Positions 33,978-42,694 of a DNA stretch of 64,000 nucleotides are shown here, in pieces; the first letter of the stretch is position 1; every line of letters begins with the position of its first letter. The position numbers were made by a program, and so were the translations under genes. The DNA is taken from assembly GCA_964459495.1 (NCBI GenBank), contig CAYWNK010000006.1, positions 6,627 to 70,626 of the forward strand, read 5' to 3'. Origin of the DNA: CAYWNK01 sp964459495. Lineage in GTDB: Bacteria; Planctomycetota; UBA1135; GCA-002686595. A model generated the notes under the pieces. It saw only the letters and a program-made list of their open reading frames with translations. It did not search any database and had not been told where the DNA came from.

Positions 33978-35558
33978 CTACAACGGGAGCGCTGGTTCGC
34001 CGGAGCTGCTGCCTGTCTGACCGCTTTGGGATTGACCACCGATACCATCGGGGTCGACCCAAGGGTCACCACCGGCGATTTGGGTGGCCAGTTCTTCAAA
34101 CGGAGAGAACGATGTCATGCGGACCGGATATACGGTCGGGGTTGTGCTACCCGGCGCGAAGGTGAAGAGCTCTGTGCGAAGCAAGAGGTACCACTCGTCC
34201 GAGGGCGACTCCAAGCCGTGCAGGGGGATGTTCAGAAGGCGGGTCATGCTGTTGGCCGCATTGGTCGCGCCCGGGCCATTGGGCCAGACCATGTCGAGCG
34301 GGTTGACCCTGCTCGTCCTCTCTACTCCCTGGCCGGGGATCCCGAACCATCCGTGCACACGCACCTCGGTGCGATGACCCGCGGGGAGATTGGAGGCATC
34401 AGGCAGCGTGAAGAGCACCTCGATCTGCTCCGCCGTGGACTCCGGAGCGGCGATACCCGGGCCATAGGAGAGGGTCTTCAACTTGACCATCTGGGCGAGT
34501 TCGTCGATTCGGGATGCCCAGTTGATTCGTACAGCCGGACTGGGGCCCTGCTCAAAGGTCACAAAGTCCACGTCGCCATCCGCATCGAAGTCAGCTGCCA
34601 TAGCGCTCTTGACGAGATAGGGTTCTGGCGCCCACTCTGCCGTCGTTTGCAGCAGTTCTCCAAGGTGAGCAATGTCTCCGTTGCTGAGGCGATTCAGGAC
34701 CATGGCAGAACCCTGACCATTGGGGTTGAACAGCACAATGTCGTCCCCGGATACGCCATCCACATCCATAGCCAGTGCCGTGGTATAGGAAATGGACCCG
34801 ATCACGTGGGACTGCGGCGTAGCATTCGGCCTTGCAACGCCGACCTCGAGGAGCCCTTGGTTTTGCTGCAGTACACCAACACCATCTCCGGTGGGGCCCT
34901 TCAGGAGCAACATGCGTGCGTTGCTGTCCGCCATGGGGGCGAAGAACTGGATGTTCCCAGCAAGGTCTTGGATGATGAAGTACCAGGGCGTGAGAACAGC
35001 CACCGCATCGACGTCGTTCCAATCGAGAGCAATGACGTCGAGGGCAGGCCCGGGAGTCGCGATGTTGGGCAGGGGTGCAAACCCCGTACTATCGAGTAGG
35101 CCCTGCATCAGCTGGTTGCCTGCGGTTCCAAAAAGCCTGCCGTTGCGGTAGGTCAATTGCGTGGCTGCGGCCCATGGCGCGGTGGCAGCGCCGAGTGCTT
35201 CGTGCACCAATTCATCTCCTTGCCAGTAGGTTCGAACCAGACCTGCCGCTGTCGCTCGAATCACACACTCTTGTCCCGTGCTCGGATCATGGGGGGCAAG
35301 GCAGACAGAGCTCGCCTGCCCCAAGTGCATGGGATTGACTCGCTGATTGGGCTCGAAGAAGGAATAGGCCTGCCCACCGTTGATGACAACGGCATCCAGG
35401 TGACCCCCCGGAAAAACCTCGCCAGTGGCCGCCTGCGAAAACTGGCTGCCGGGCATGATGCCCTCCAACGAGTGAATAAAGGGGGTGCTGGAGTGCTGGT
35501 TCTGAGCCGAGGAGGTGGCAGCGAGCAAGCTTGCAAGGACTAGGGGTGTGCAGCGCAT
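33978..35558 (-). CDS. Secreted FG-GAP/VCBS-like beta-propeller protein
   Basis: 526 residues from ATG 35558 (MRCTPLVLASLLAATSSAQN, signal peptide). The longer frame to 35702 is basic and unlikely. Blade-like repeats carry Asp-rich loops typical of VCBS/FG-GAP calcium sites (AMDVDGVSGDDIVLFNPNGQ; AADFDADGDVDFVTFEQGPS; VIALDWNDVDAVAVLTPWYF). The C-terminus is Gly/Ser/Pro-rich. Probably an extracellular or surface calcium-binding propeller; partner unknown. Its stop faces the CHAT gene across a 118-nt convergent gap. Confidence 0.75.
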   Translation of the reverse strand: MRCTPLVLASLLAATSSAQNQHSSTPFIHSLEGIMPGSQFSQAATGEVFPGGHLDAVVINGGQAYSFFEPNQRVNPMHLGQASSVCLAPHDPSTGQECVIRATAAGLVRTYWQGDELVHEALGAATAPWAAATQLTYRNGRLFGTAGNQLMQGLLDSTGFAPLPNIATPGPALDVIALDWNDVDAVAVLTPWYFIIQDLAGNIQFFAPMADSNARMLLLKGPTGDGVGVLQQNQGLLEVGVARPNATPQSHVIGSISYTTALAMDVDGVSGDDIVLFNPNGQGSAMVLNRLSNGDIAHLGELLQTTAEWAPEPYLVKSAMAADFDADGDVDFVTFEQGPSPAVRINWASRIDELAQMVKLKTLSYGPGIAAPESTAEQIEVLFTLPDASNLPAGHRTEVRVHGWFGIPGQGVERTSRVNPLDMVWPNGPGATNAANSMTRLLNIPLHGLESPSDEWYLLLRTELFTFAPGSTTPTVYPVRMTSFSPFEELATQIAGGDPWVDPDGIGGQSQSGQTGSSSGEPALPL

Positions 35559-36044
35559 AGGGTCGGTTGTGTGAGGTTGGATGTTCAGGCTAGACCGGAG
35601 ACAGGTTTTTGGCTGCGCCCTCCGTGCGTGGAGAGCAGCCGACAGGTTGGGGGCTCCAAGACCTCTGCCAGGGCGCACAGCGCATAGTTTCAGCTTTTCC
35701 ATTTTTGTGACGACTCGCTCGACAGGCCTGCGCGTGCTGTGGCCTTTCGGGCGCCGGGCGCGTCTTCGGGCTCGCCTGCTTCGAAGCGGAGACTTCCATC
35801 CCAGATAGATCGACCGACCGGATGGAGCAGGATCCCCTCGACTTCCCTGCGAGTGCCGGCTGCCTAGGCCCTACCCCAAGGCAAGCTTCAGCCGGTCCTC
35901 GCAACAGAACGCTGGATTGACTTGCGGGCGGTCCCCGCAAGCAAAGACTTCCCTGGTCCGGAATCGGACTCTCTTCGCCGATCGGTTGCGGGGGACGACC
36001 CAACGTGTCAGTTTTGTGCCCAGGGAATTCTCGCATCCTCTTCC
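35559..36044. other. Intergenic region between divergent genes
   Basis: 486 nt, no convincing coding sequence. It must hold the promoters of the VCBS-like gene (-) and the sulfatase-like gene (+). One clear hairpin is seen: CTTGCGGG (35921-35928) with CCCGCAAG (35934-35941), preceded by TTGACT (35917). This could be a regulatory site for the sulfatase-like gene. Confidence 0.45.
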
Positions 36045-37430
36045 ATGACACGAACTTCTTCCTCTCATCCGCGAACGAACTCGATTCGGCGGGGCCGTGC
36101 TGCAATGGCGTTGTTTGCGATTCTGGCAGGATGCAGCCCTGGGGACAGATCCGTTCGAACTCCACGCCACATCATCCTGATCTCGATCGACACCCTGCGC
36201 CAGGATCACGTCGGGCACTACGGATACGAGCGAGACACCACGCCAAACCTCGACGCCCTTGCGTCTGAGGCACTGATCTACGAGCGGGCCTACACCACGT
36301 GGACCTGGACCCTGCTCGCGCACATGAGCTTGCTGACCGGGCTGTATCCGAGCCAGCACGGCGTTTGGCGCAAGGACGCGTCCCTACCGGCGGACAGCAT
36401 GTCCCTTGCGGAGCGCCTGAGTGCTGCTGGCTTTCACACAATCGGTCTGCACTTTCCCGGCTGGCTTGATCCGAGCTACGGGTTTGCACGCGGCTTCAAT
36501 CACTACGAGAGTCACCAGAACGCCGAGGAGGCCGAAGAGCACATGCGGGCGGCCCTCGCTGCGCGTCCGAAGGATGCGTCGCTACTGCTCTTCGTTCACC
36601 TCTTCGACGTGCACAACGGACCCCTGAGTAAGGAGAAGTCCCTCTACGATCCGCCAGCACCCTTCGATACCGCGTTTCTCCCCGGTGCTCGCGAGCAGAT
36701 GCCGGATGGGTCAGCGAAAGACATCTGGTACAAGGATGGCTCGGTCGTTAGCCCCGCCGAGCACGCGGCGATCGTTGCGCTCTACGACGGCGGTATCCGC
36801 TATGTCGACAGCAAGATTGGGCAGTGGATCGAGATTTGGAAAGCGGAAGGGATCTTTGAGGACGCGCTGTTCATCCTCACATCCGACCATGGAGAGGGTC
36901 TCTTTCAGCGCGGGGACCGCTACGGAGGTCACGGCGAGTACTACGAGGAGGGCCTGGTCGTTCCGCTCATGATGCGTTTCCCGAACATGCGCTTTGGCGG
37001 TGAGCGTGTGACTCAGGCGGTCAGCCACATCGATCTGGTACCGACAATTCTCGACGCGCTCGACCTGCCGCCGGCAAGCGACCTACCTGGCTACTCCCTC
37101 CTCGCCGGTCGCCCCAAGGACGCGCTGGTCATCGCGGAACACCCCCGCAAAGACGCGGAAGTGATGTACCTCTGGCCCCACAAGCTCGTCCAGTCCCCAC
37201 AGGCCGGTACGACGTTCGCAAGCGATCTTGAGCGCGACCCCTTCGAGGAGGCGACCGTACCGGCAACGGGAGCCGATTTTCAGTCGATGGGAGCTGCCCT
37301 GCGGGCACTCGCCGCCCAGGAACGCGCACGCTGGATCCATCCGGGCAAGGCGGGCACGTCAGAACCCATGGACCCGGAAGCGGCCAAGTGGCTCGAGCAG
37401 ATCGGCTACGGCGGCGAGAGCGACTACTGA
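36045..37430 (+). CDS. Sulfatase-superfamily lipoprotein with Thr in place of FGly Cys/Ser
   Basis: 461 residues from ATG 36045. It is a lipoprotein (ALFAILAGC lipobox). The alkaline-phosphatase/sulfatase fold is clear: IILISIDTLRQDHVGHYGY (metal-binding Asp), TPNLDALASEALIYERAYTT, LLTGLYPSQHGVW, ILTSDHGEGLFQRGDRYGGH (second metal site). The position normally C/S-x-P-x-R, oxidised to formylglycine, reads TTWTWTLLAHMSLLTG, so the nucleophile is probably Thr, as in related phosphatases, phosphodiesterases and phosphoethanolamine transferases. Most likely a phospho-ester hydrolase or transferase rather than a sulfatase. A hairpin follows its stop. Confidence 0.85.
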   Translation: MTRTSSSHPRTNSIRRGRAAMALFAILAGCSPGDRSVRTPRHIILISIDTLRQDHVGHYGYERDTTPNLDALASEALIYERAYTTWTWTLLAHMSLLTGLYPSQHGVWRKDASLPADSMSLAERLSAAGFHTIGLHFPGWLDPSYGFARGFNHYESHQNAEEAEEHMRAALAARPKDASLLLFVHLFDVHNGPLSKEKSLYDPPAPFDTAFLPGAREQMPDGSAKDIWYKDGSVVSPAEHAAIVALYDGGIRYVDSKIGQWIEIWKAEGIFEDALFILTSDHGEGLFQRGDRYGGHGEYYEEGLVVPLMMRFPNMRFGGERVTQAVSHIDLVPTILDALDLPPASDLPGYSLLAGRPKDALVIAEHPRKDAEVMYLWPHKLVQSPQAGTTFASDLERDPFEEATVPATGADFQSMGAALRALAAQERARWIHPGKAGTSEPMDPEAAKWLEQIGYGGESDY

Positions 37431-37459
37431 TTCGGTTTGCAGGATGAATTCGGGGGAGT

Positions 37460-37480
37460 GACGACGGCCGTTCCGTCGTC
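37460..37480 (+). terminator. Hairpin after the sulfatase-like gene
   Basis: 8-bp perfect stem GACGACGG/CCGTCGTC with loop CCGTT, 30 nt after the stop. There is no T-tract. The remaining 175 nt to the next convergent stop show nothing recognisable. Confidence 0.5.
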
Positions 37481-37655
37481 AGGCCCACCCGCTTCCGGAC
37501 CCCGCATGCCACGCCTGGCCTGGTGTCATCCAGCACATACGCACCCGCATGGGGGACAGGTCTTGGGAGCGGTGTTCCCCGTGTTCTTCAGGGAACAGCT
37601 CGCGCAGGACTGGTTCTTAGGAGGATGGCTCTTGCCCGGAGCGCCGGGCGGAGCC

Positions 37656-38840
37656 CTATTCTCCGAGGAAGTTGCGCCGGCTGGCGCTGACGTCCAGCGT
37701 TAGATCCAGGACTTGATTCCCCCTGAGGATCTTCGCGCGAACTTCGGCCGCACTCCCGAGTACGCTGCGCGCTTTGGCGAGGCAGCCGGCGTGGCAGGAC
37801 TCCTGGCCGGCGAACTCAAGGATAAGATCGCCGCCGAGCAGGATATCCCGTCCCGCGATCGTCGCCGGAATGCGGCCGCCGCGCATGCCAGCTTGGGCGG
37901 CAGGGCTGCCAGCTTCGACCGACTGCACCAAGAGCGCCCCGGGTAGATTGAGGTGGAAGAGCTGCTCGAGGTCGACGCTCGAGAGGAAGATGGCATCGAT
38001 GCCAGTCCAGGTACGTCCTTCCAGGGCGAGCAGCTGTTTGACCGAGTCGATCGTGACGGCAAACCCTAGGCCCTCTGAGCCGCCGGACTGTGTGCTGATG
38101 CGAGATGCGATGCCGACGAGTTCGCCACGGGAGTCGAACAGGGGGCCTCCGCTGTTGCCGGAGTTGATGGCCGCGTCGGTCTGCAGGAACTCGACGAGGA
38201 TCGAGCCGTCGTAAAGCCGGGCGAAGTCGCGAAAGCCGCTGAGGATTCCCTTGGTGAAGGTGTTCGAGAGGCCACGGGGGTTGCCGATCACGAAGAGGTC
38301 TTGGCCGATGACAAGGTCCGTTGAGCTGCCAAGCGTGGCGTGGGGCAAGTCCGAGTCGGGATCGACCAGGCGAATCAGAGCGATGTCTGCTCCGGGTTCG
38401 CTGAAGAGCCGTTCGGCGTCACGTTCGACGCCGTCGCTGGTCAGAGCCACGATGCGGTCGGCACCATCCACCACGTGCGCTGCGGTCAGAATGTGACAGT
38501 CGGGATGGATCAAGACGCCGGTGCCCAAGGACGACCCTTCGGCTCCCACCCTGGTGGCGCGGATCTCAACGACCGTCGGGAGGGTTGTCGCGTAGATCTC
38601 CGCGGCATGGATCTCATGGGGAGCCAGATCGCTGGGGATCGGTGCGGCATTGCGGGTGGCAGCGTGACCCTGCGGGCCAGCAAGCTGCCGGGCGTGCGAG
38701 GCTTGTTGAGCACTGACCGCAAGTGTGCCCCGTCCGCCGGCCGGCTGGGCTCCGCCGCCTCCTACGCTGTTAGGGTCGACTTGACAGGCAGCGGTCAGCA
38801 AGACGATGGCGAGGGACACAGCAGCAGGGGAGCGGAGCAT
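37656..38840 (-). CDS. HtrA/Deg-type serine protease lipoprotein with PDZ domain
   Basis: 394 residues. It is a lipoprotein (VLLTAAC lipobox) with a low-complexity linker, then a trypsin-like domain with the triad: His in HILTAAHVVDG, Asp in GADIALIRL, Ser in NSGNSGGPLFD. VIGNPRGLSNTFTKGILSGF is the usual HtrA activation-loop region. A single PDZ follows (GALLVQSVEAGSPAAQAGMR; GGDLILEFAGQ). It handles misfolded envelope proteins or regulated cleavage. Divergent from the HEAT-repeat protein, with a shared 171-nt promoter region. Confidence 0.92.
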   Translation of the reverse strand: MLRSPAAVSLAIVLLTAACQVDPNSVGGGGAQPAGGRGTLAVSAQQASHARQLAGPQGHAATRNAAPIPSDLAPHEIHAAEIYATTLPTVVEIRATRVGAEGSSLGTGVLIHPDCHILTAAHVVDGADRIVALTSDGVERDAERLFSEPGADIALIRLVDPDSDLPHATLGSSTDLVIGQDLFVIGNPRGLSNTFTKGILSGFRDFARLYDGSILVEFLQTDAAINSGNSGGPLFDSRGELVGIASRISTQSGGSEGLGFAVTIDSVKQLLALEGRTWTGIDAIFLSSVDLEQLFHLNLPGALLVQSVEAGSPAAQAGMRGGRIPATIAGRDILLGGDLILEFAGQESCHAGCLAKARSVLGSAAEVRAKILRGNQVLDLTLDVSASRRNFLGE

Positions 38841-39011
38841 GGATTGCAGCTTGAGGCAGGTGGGGCGGAACTGCTTCAGAGTATACGGGCGCTGATCACG
38901 CCTGTGACCCGGTCCAGGTTGTTGCTCCGATCACCCAGTCGTGGGGTCACCCAGGGCCTCTTGCGGTCGTATTGGGGGTCCACAGCGGAGCCGTGCGCCC
39001 GCCAACCCACC

Positions 39012-40988
39012 ATGCTGAATACCAACCGACGGTCCGTCCCCTACGCCCTAGTCCTGAGCCTCCTCCTGGGCGTCGCCGGGGCTTCCAACGCCGCGGCACA
39101 GCGTGCAAGCGGTCTTGGTTTCGGACTCCCCTCACCCGCTGACAACATCGGCGGCAACGTCGGCACGATCGCCGACTTCGGTCCCGGAGTCAGCGGTGCT
39201 TTCCGCCAGCTCGTGGCCGATCCGACTACTTGGCAGCGCTGGTGGTCCCTGCATCGAGAGGAGTTCTTGGACCTGGATGCATCCGCCCCGCAGGGAGACA
39301 GGCTCGGGAGCGAGACGTCCCCCGAGCCGAGCGGTGCGCCCATCGATGCCGCGGTGCTCGACCGGGACGTGCTGCCCAAGCTAGAGGCACTCTTCACCGA
39401 AAGCGGCGCGTCCGCCGATTTGCGAGCGACGGGGCTCCTTGCTGCGGCGCGACTCTCGATGGTGACCGGAGACCTGAGCTCAGCGGAGCGCATCGCTCGC
39501 CAGGACCGGCTGGAGGATCTGCTTCAGGAGGCCCTGCGCAGCCACTCGCCCATCCTCCACGAAAGCGCCATCTACGGTCTCGGACTTGTCGGTTCCCATA
39601 GCACCCTGAGTCTCTTGGGTGAGCTCGCCCACGATCGACCCCAGGGCCGTGAGTTCCTGCGCGGCGAATCGGTGCCACTGCGTTCCCGTGCCGTCGCTGC
39701 CTATGCGCTTGGACTGGCCGGCTACCATGCGAAGCGTCCGTCGCTGCGCAGCTTTGCCGCACACCAGCTCGAAGCCCTGCTCGACGACGAGGGTGCGGCC
39801 AACGCCGACCTGGGTACGGCTGTCGTGCTTTCGCTCGGGCTTGCTTCCGGCGATCGCGCGGAACCGCAGGATCAAGCTGCGCTTGGCGTGCTACAGATCG
39901 ATGGCCTGATCGAGCGGCTGGTCGCGCGTTGGGATTCTGATGAAGTTGCGCGAGCCGTGGCCGAGCGCATTCCCACCACACTGGGCCGCCTCGCTCCCCT
40001 TGCAAGCACCGCCGTCCAGGAAAGAACAGTCGTCACGCTCTTGGATGCCCTTGAGGAGCGTTCTGGTGCCAGCGCTCCCGTGCGACGTGCCGTTGTGCTG
40101 GCCCTCGGCCAGATCGGCTACGCCGGAAGCGACGAACAGGACGTGCACATCCGCCGTGCGCTCATCGATAGTCTGGACTCCCGCGACGCGCTGCTGCGCC
40201 GCTACTCCGCGCTCTCCCTTGCCCGGGTTGGATCCCGGACACAGGAGGGCAGGGCTGACCGGGATGCGGGAGCCCGGTCGGTGGCCAGGGCGCTACTCGC
40301 CCACCTCAAGTCGGGCCGAAGCGCGGACCGTCCGTGGAGCGCACTCGCGCTGGGCGTCTTTGCACACTATGCCCAAGCCAATCGCGTGCCGCTGCACGGG
40401 GTCGACGATGGACTCGTGGCCGCGCTGCGCCGGACCCGTTCCAGCGACCAGCGCCCCGCCTTGGCCTTGGCCGCTGGCCTAGCAGGCGCGCCGGGCGCTC
40501 GCATGCGGATCGAGCGCAGCCTGGAGCGCATCGACGGGGACGAGTCCAAAGGACTGCTAGCACTCTCCCTTGGGTTGCTTGGCACCAGGGAGTCCCTGCC
40601 CCTGCTACGCGACCTGGCGAAGGACTCCCACTCGCGGCCCGAGCTGCGCGTGGACCTTGCCATGGCCCGTTCCATGCTCGGCGATTCCCAACTGGTGCCT
40701 GAGTTGCTAGAGCAGGTCGAACAGTGCGATTGCTGGTCGTCGACGCTCGGCAGCACCCGGGCGCTGGCCCGCGTCGGTGACGCGCAGGCGCTCGCCTTGC
40801 TCCTGGCCATGGTGCAAGACAAATCGGCGAGTGACCGGGAGCGCGCGCTGGCTGCTCAGTCCCTGGGATGGATGGCCAGCGGTGAGGGGGCTCCTTGGAG
40901 CACGCCTTTGACACTGGGTCTCGACCCACTCGGCGCGCCGGACACGTTGACCGAACCCTCGGGCACCGGGGTCTTGGACCGGCTGTAG
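39012..40988 (+). CDS. Secreted HEAT-repeat protein
   Basis: 658 residues from ATG 39012. Signal peptide (VPYALVLSLLLGVAGASNAA). From about residue 130 it is all helical, with repeated HEAT-type pairs (ILHESAIYGLGLVGSHSTLS; RRAVVLALGQIGYAGSDEQD; LLRRYSALSLARVGSRTQEG; RALAAQSLGWMASG). Such solenoids mediate protein-protein contacts; no enzyme motif is seen. The reading frame extends back to 38340 but that part is antisense to the protease gene and out of character. Stop is 13 nt from the convergent glycosyltransferase stop. Confidence 0.8.
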   Translation: MLNTNRRSVPYALVLSLLLGVAGASNAAAQRASGLGFGLPSPADNIGGNVGTIADFGPGVSGAFRQLVADPTTWQRWWSLHREEFLDLDASAPQGDRLGSETSPEPSGAPIDAAVLDRDVLPKLEALFTESGASADLRATGLLAAARLSMVTGDLSSAERIARQDRLEDLLQEALRSHSPILHESAIYGLGLVGSHSTLSLLGELAHDRPQGREFLRGESVPLRSRAVAAYALGLAGYHAKRPSLRSFAAHQLEALLDDEGAANADLGTAVVLSLGLASGDRAEPQDQAALGVLQIDGLIERLVARWDSDEVARAVAERIPTTLGRLAPLASTAVQERTVVTLLDALEERSGASAPVRRAVVLALGQIGYAGSDEQDVHIRRALIDSLDSRDALLRRYSALSLARVGSRTQEGRADRDAGARSVARALLAHLKSGRSADRPWSALALGVFAHYAQANRVPLHGVDDGLVAALRRTRSSDQRPALALAAGLAGAPGARMRIERSLERIDGDESKGLLALSLGLLGTRESLPLLRDLAKDSHSRPELRVDLAMARSMLGDSQLVPELLEQVEQCDCWSSTLGSTRALARVGDAQALALLLAMVQDKSASDRERALAAQSLGWMASGEGAPWSTPLTLGLDPLGAPDTLTEPSGTGVLDRL

Positions 40989-41000
40989 GCGCCTTCCCGC

Positions 41001-42464
41001 CTACTTGCCCAGGGTTTCGACCAGTTCCCTGCGCAGGCTCGCCGCACCAGGCGCGGTGGGAATGAGGGTCAACAGTTCATCGAGCTCCGACACGGCGCGC
41101 TCGATGGACTGCTCGTGAAGGGAACACTCCACGAGGCCCAGGCGTGCGTCAAGTCGATCGGGGTCCGCTTCCTGTGCCTCTTGGAACCAGGTGCGAGCTT
41201 GGGCATGTTGGCCGCGGTTCCTGTGCCAGCGCCCTAGATCGGTCGCGATCAAGCAGCGCGGCCCGAGAGCCCGGACAGCTTCCATGAGCAGGGTTCCCTG
41301 GCGGTCGCCATCGGACTCTCCTTGGGCTAGGAACCAGGCGAACAGGCCGCGAGCTTCGCTGGACATCGAGTGGGGGTCGGGGACGTGGGGTCGCTGCTCA
41401 AGGCGCGCGTCGATCGCGGTCAATACGGCCTGGGCACTGTGGACATCGCCCAGGTCGGAGGGCTCGAAGTCACGCTGGCGCCGCGGAGTTCCCAGCAGAC
41501 TGCTGTAGAGATCCCGATGCCTTTGACCAAAGCGCTCTGGCCTGAGTTCGCGGTGAACGAACGCATGACCAGCCTGGCGCGCCGCCTGGTACCGCTCGGT
41601 GTTTATGCCATCGAGGTGCGTGGAAAGCGCCTGGGCGCATTCGAGAACATCAAAGCTAGGAAACACCAAGCCGTGATTCCCTAGGCCCTCGATGTACACC
41701 TGCAGAGGGACGACCGCGGCCAGGGTCCCCTGGGCAAGGGCTTCGTACGGCGTGCGGCCGAAGGAGTCGGAGCTGCTGCCGCTCACGAGTACGTCGGCGC
41801 TGCGCATGAAATGGGCCGGGTCGTCCTGGGCTCCGACGTAGGTGATGCGTGGATCCCCCGAGCGGGCGTCGGGTCCAACGACTGTGGCGCGCCAGGGAAT
41901 ATGGTCCAAGGCCTGGGTGTCGAGCAGATCCTCCAGACTGAAGTGGAGCTCCTTGTCTGGACGGCGAACCTCCACGAGGTGGAGCGGGCGTGCGTCATCA
42001 AACCAGGCGCGCTTCGCGGGGAGCTCAGGCGGCACTTCGATGCTGCTGGGGATCACGTGGGCGCGCGTAGGTGCGTTGACCAGGTCGCGGCTCGTTTCGC
42101 TGAGCATCACGGTTGCGTCGCAGACGGCAGATGCCTGTGCCTCGAGGAGGTTGTGCAAGGTCTGAACGATCACCGGAGGGCCGGCGAGGAGTGCCGCGAG
42201 CCACTGCAGGGGGTGGTCGTTGATCGTGTGCAGGTGCACGATATCGGCTTCCCGCATGGCATCGACCAACTGCGGCAGGCGCGGACTCTTCAGCAGCGTG
42301 TAGCGCTCAGCCAAGCCGCGTGCTCGAAGTGCCCAGCGTCCCTCCACATGGGTCACAATCATGTGCGTGTCCGGCACCGTTTGGAGCAGCGCTAGGATGT
42401 CCCGCTCGGCTCCGCCCATCTGGAGCCTTGGATACACGCGCGCGATCTTGATAGCAGCTCCCAT
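41001..42464 (-). CDS. Glycosyltransferase (GT4-like) with C-terminal TPR region
   Basis: 487 residues from ATG 42464 (MGAAIKIARVYPRLQMGGAE). The GT-B pattern is clear: RLQMGGAERDI near the N-terminus (G-G-A-E/x-R loop), IVHLHTINDHPLQWLAALLA, and SADVLVSGSSSDSFGRTPYE then ALAQG in the nucleotide-sugar E-x7-E-like region. The C-terminal 110 residues are TPR-like (RWHRNRGQHAQARTWFQEAQ; DPDRLDARLGLVECSLHEQS). It transfers a sugar from an activated donor to an unknown acceptor in the cytoplasm. An upstream ATG at 42536 would add 24 Pro/Glu-rich residues. Confidence 0.82.
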   Translation of the reverse strand: MGAAIKIARVYPRLQMGGAERDILALLQTVPDTHMIVTHVEGRWALRARGLAERYTLLKSPRLPQLVDAMREADIVHLHTINDHPLQWLAALLAGPPVIVQTLHNLLEAQASAVCDATVMLSETSRDLVNAPTRAHVIPSSIEVPPELPAKRAWFDDARPLHLVEVRRPDKELHFSLEDLLDTQALDHIPWRATVVGPDARSGDPRITYVGAQDDPAHFMRSADVLVSGSSSDSFGRTPYEALAQGTLAAVVPLQVYIEGLGNHGLVFPSFDVLECAQALSTHLDGINTERYQAARQAGHAFVHRELRPERFGQRHRDLYSSLLGTPRRQRDFEPSDLGDVHSAQAVLTAIDARLEQRPHVPDPHSMSSEARGLFAWFLAQGESDGDRQGTLLMEAVRALGPRCLIATDLGRWHRNRGQHAQARTWFQEAQEADPDRLDARLGLVECSLHEQSIERAVSELDELLTLIPTAPGAASLRRELVETLGK

Positions 42465-42694
42465 AGGGTCGCTATCGGCTCGTTCTGAGGGCTCCTGAAC
42501 GGGGTGTGGCGGGTGCTCGTCCGATGGATCCTCCATCTCGCAGCTGGGACGATTCTCCCCGACCGGTGAATGGAGGAGAGCCGCGCCGCCGTGCTTCGCG
42601 GCAGGACCCTGCGGGTCATTGCGCCTTCGTATTCAGAATCGCAACCGTGAGGTCCGATATTCCAAGCTCACCAGGGAAGCTGCAACCGGACGGA

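Noticed and set aside
38340..39011. N-terminal extension of the HEAT-repeat gene
   Set aside because: It overlaps the protease gene antisense; the signal peptide begins at 39012.
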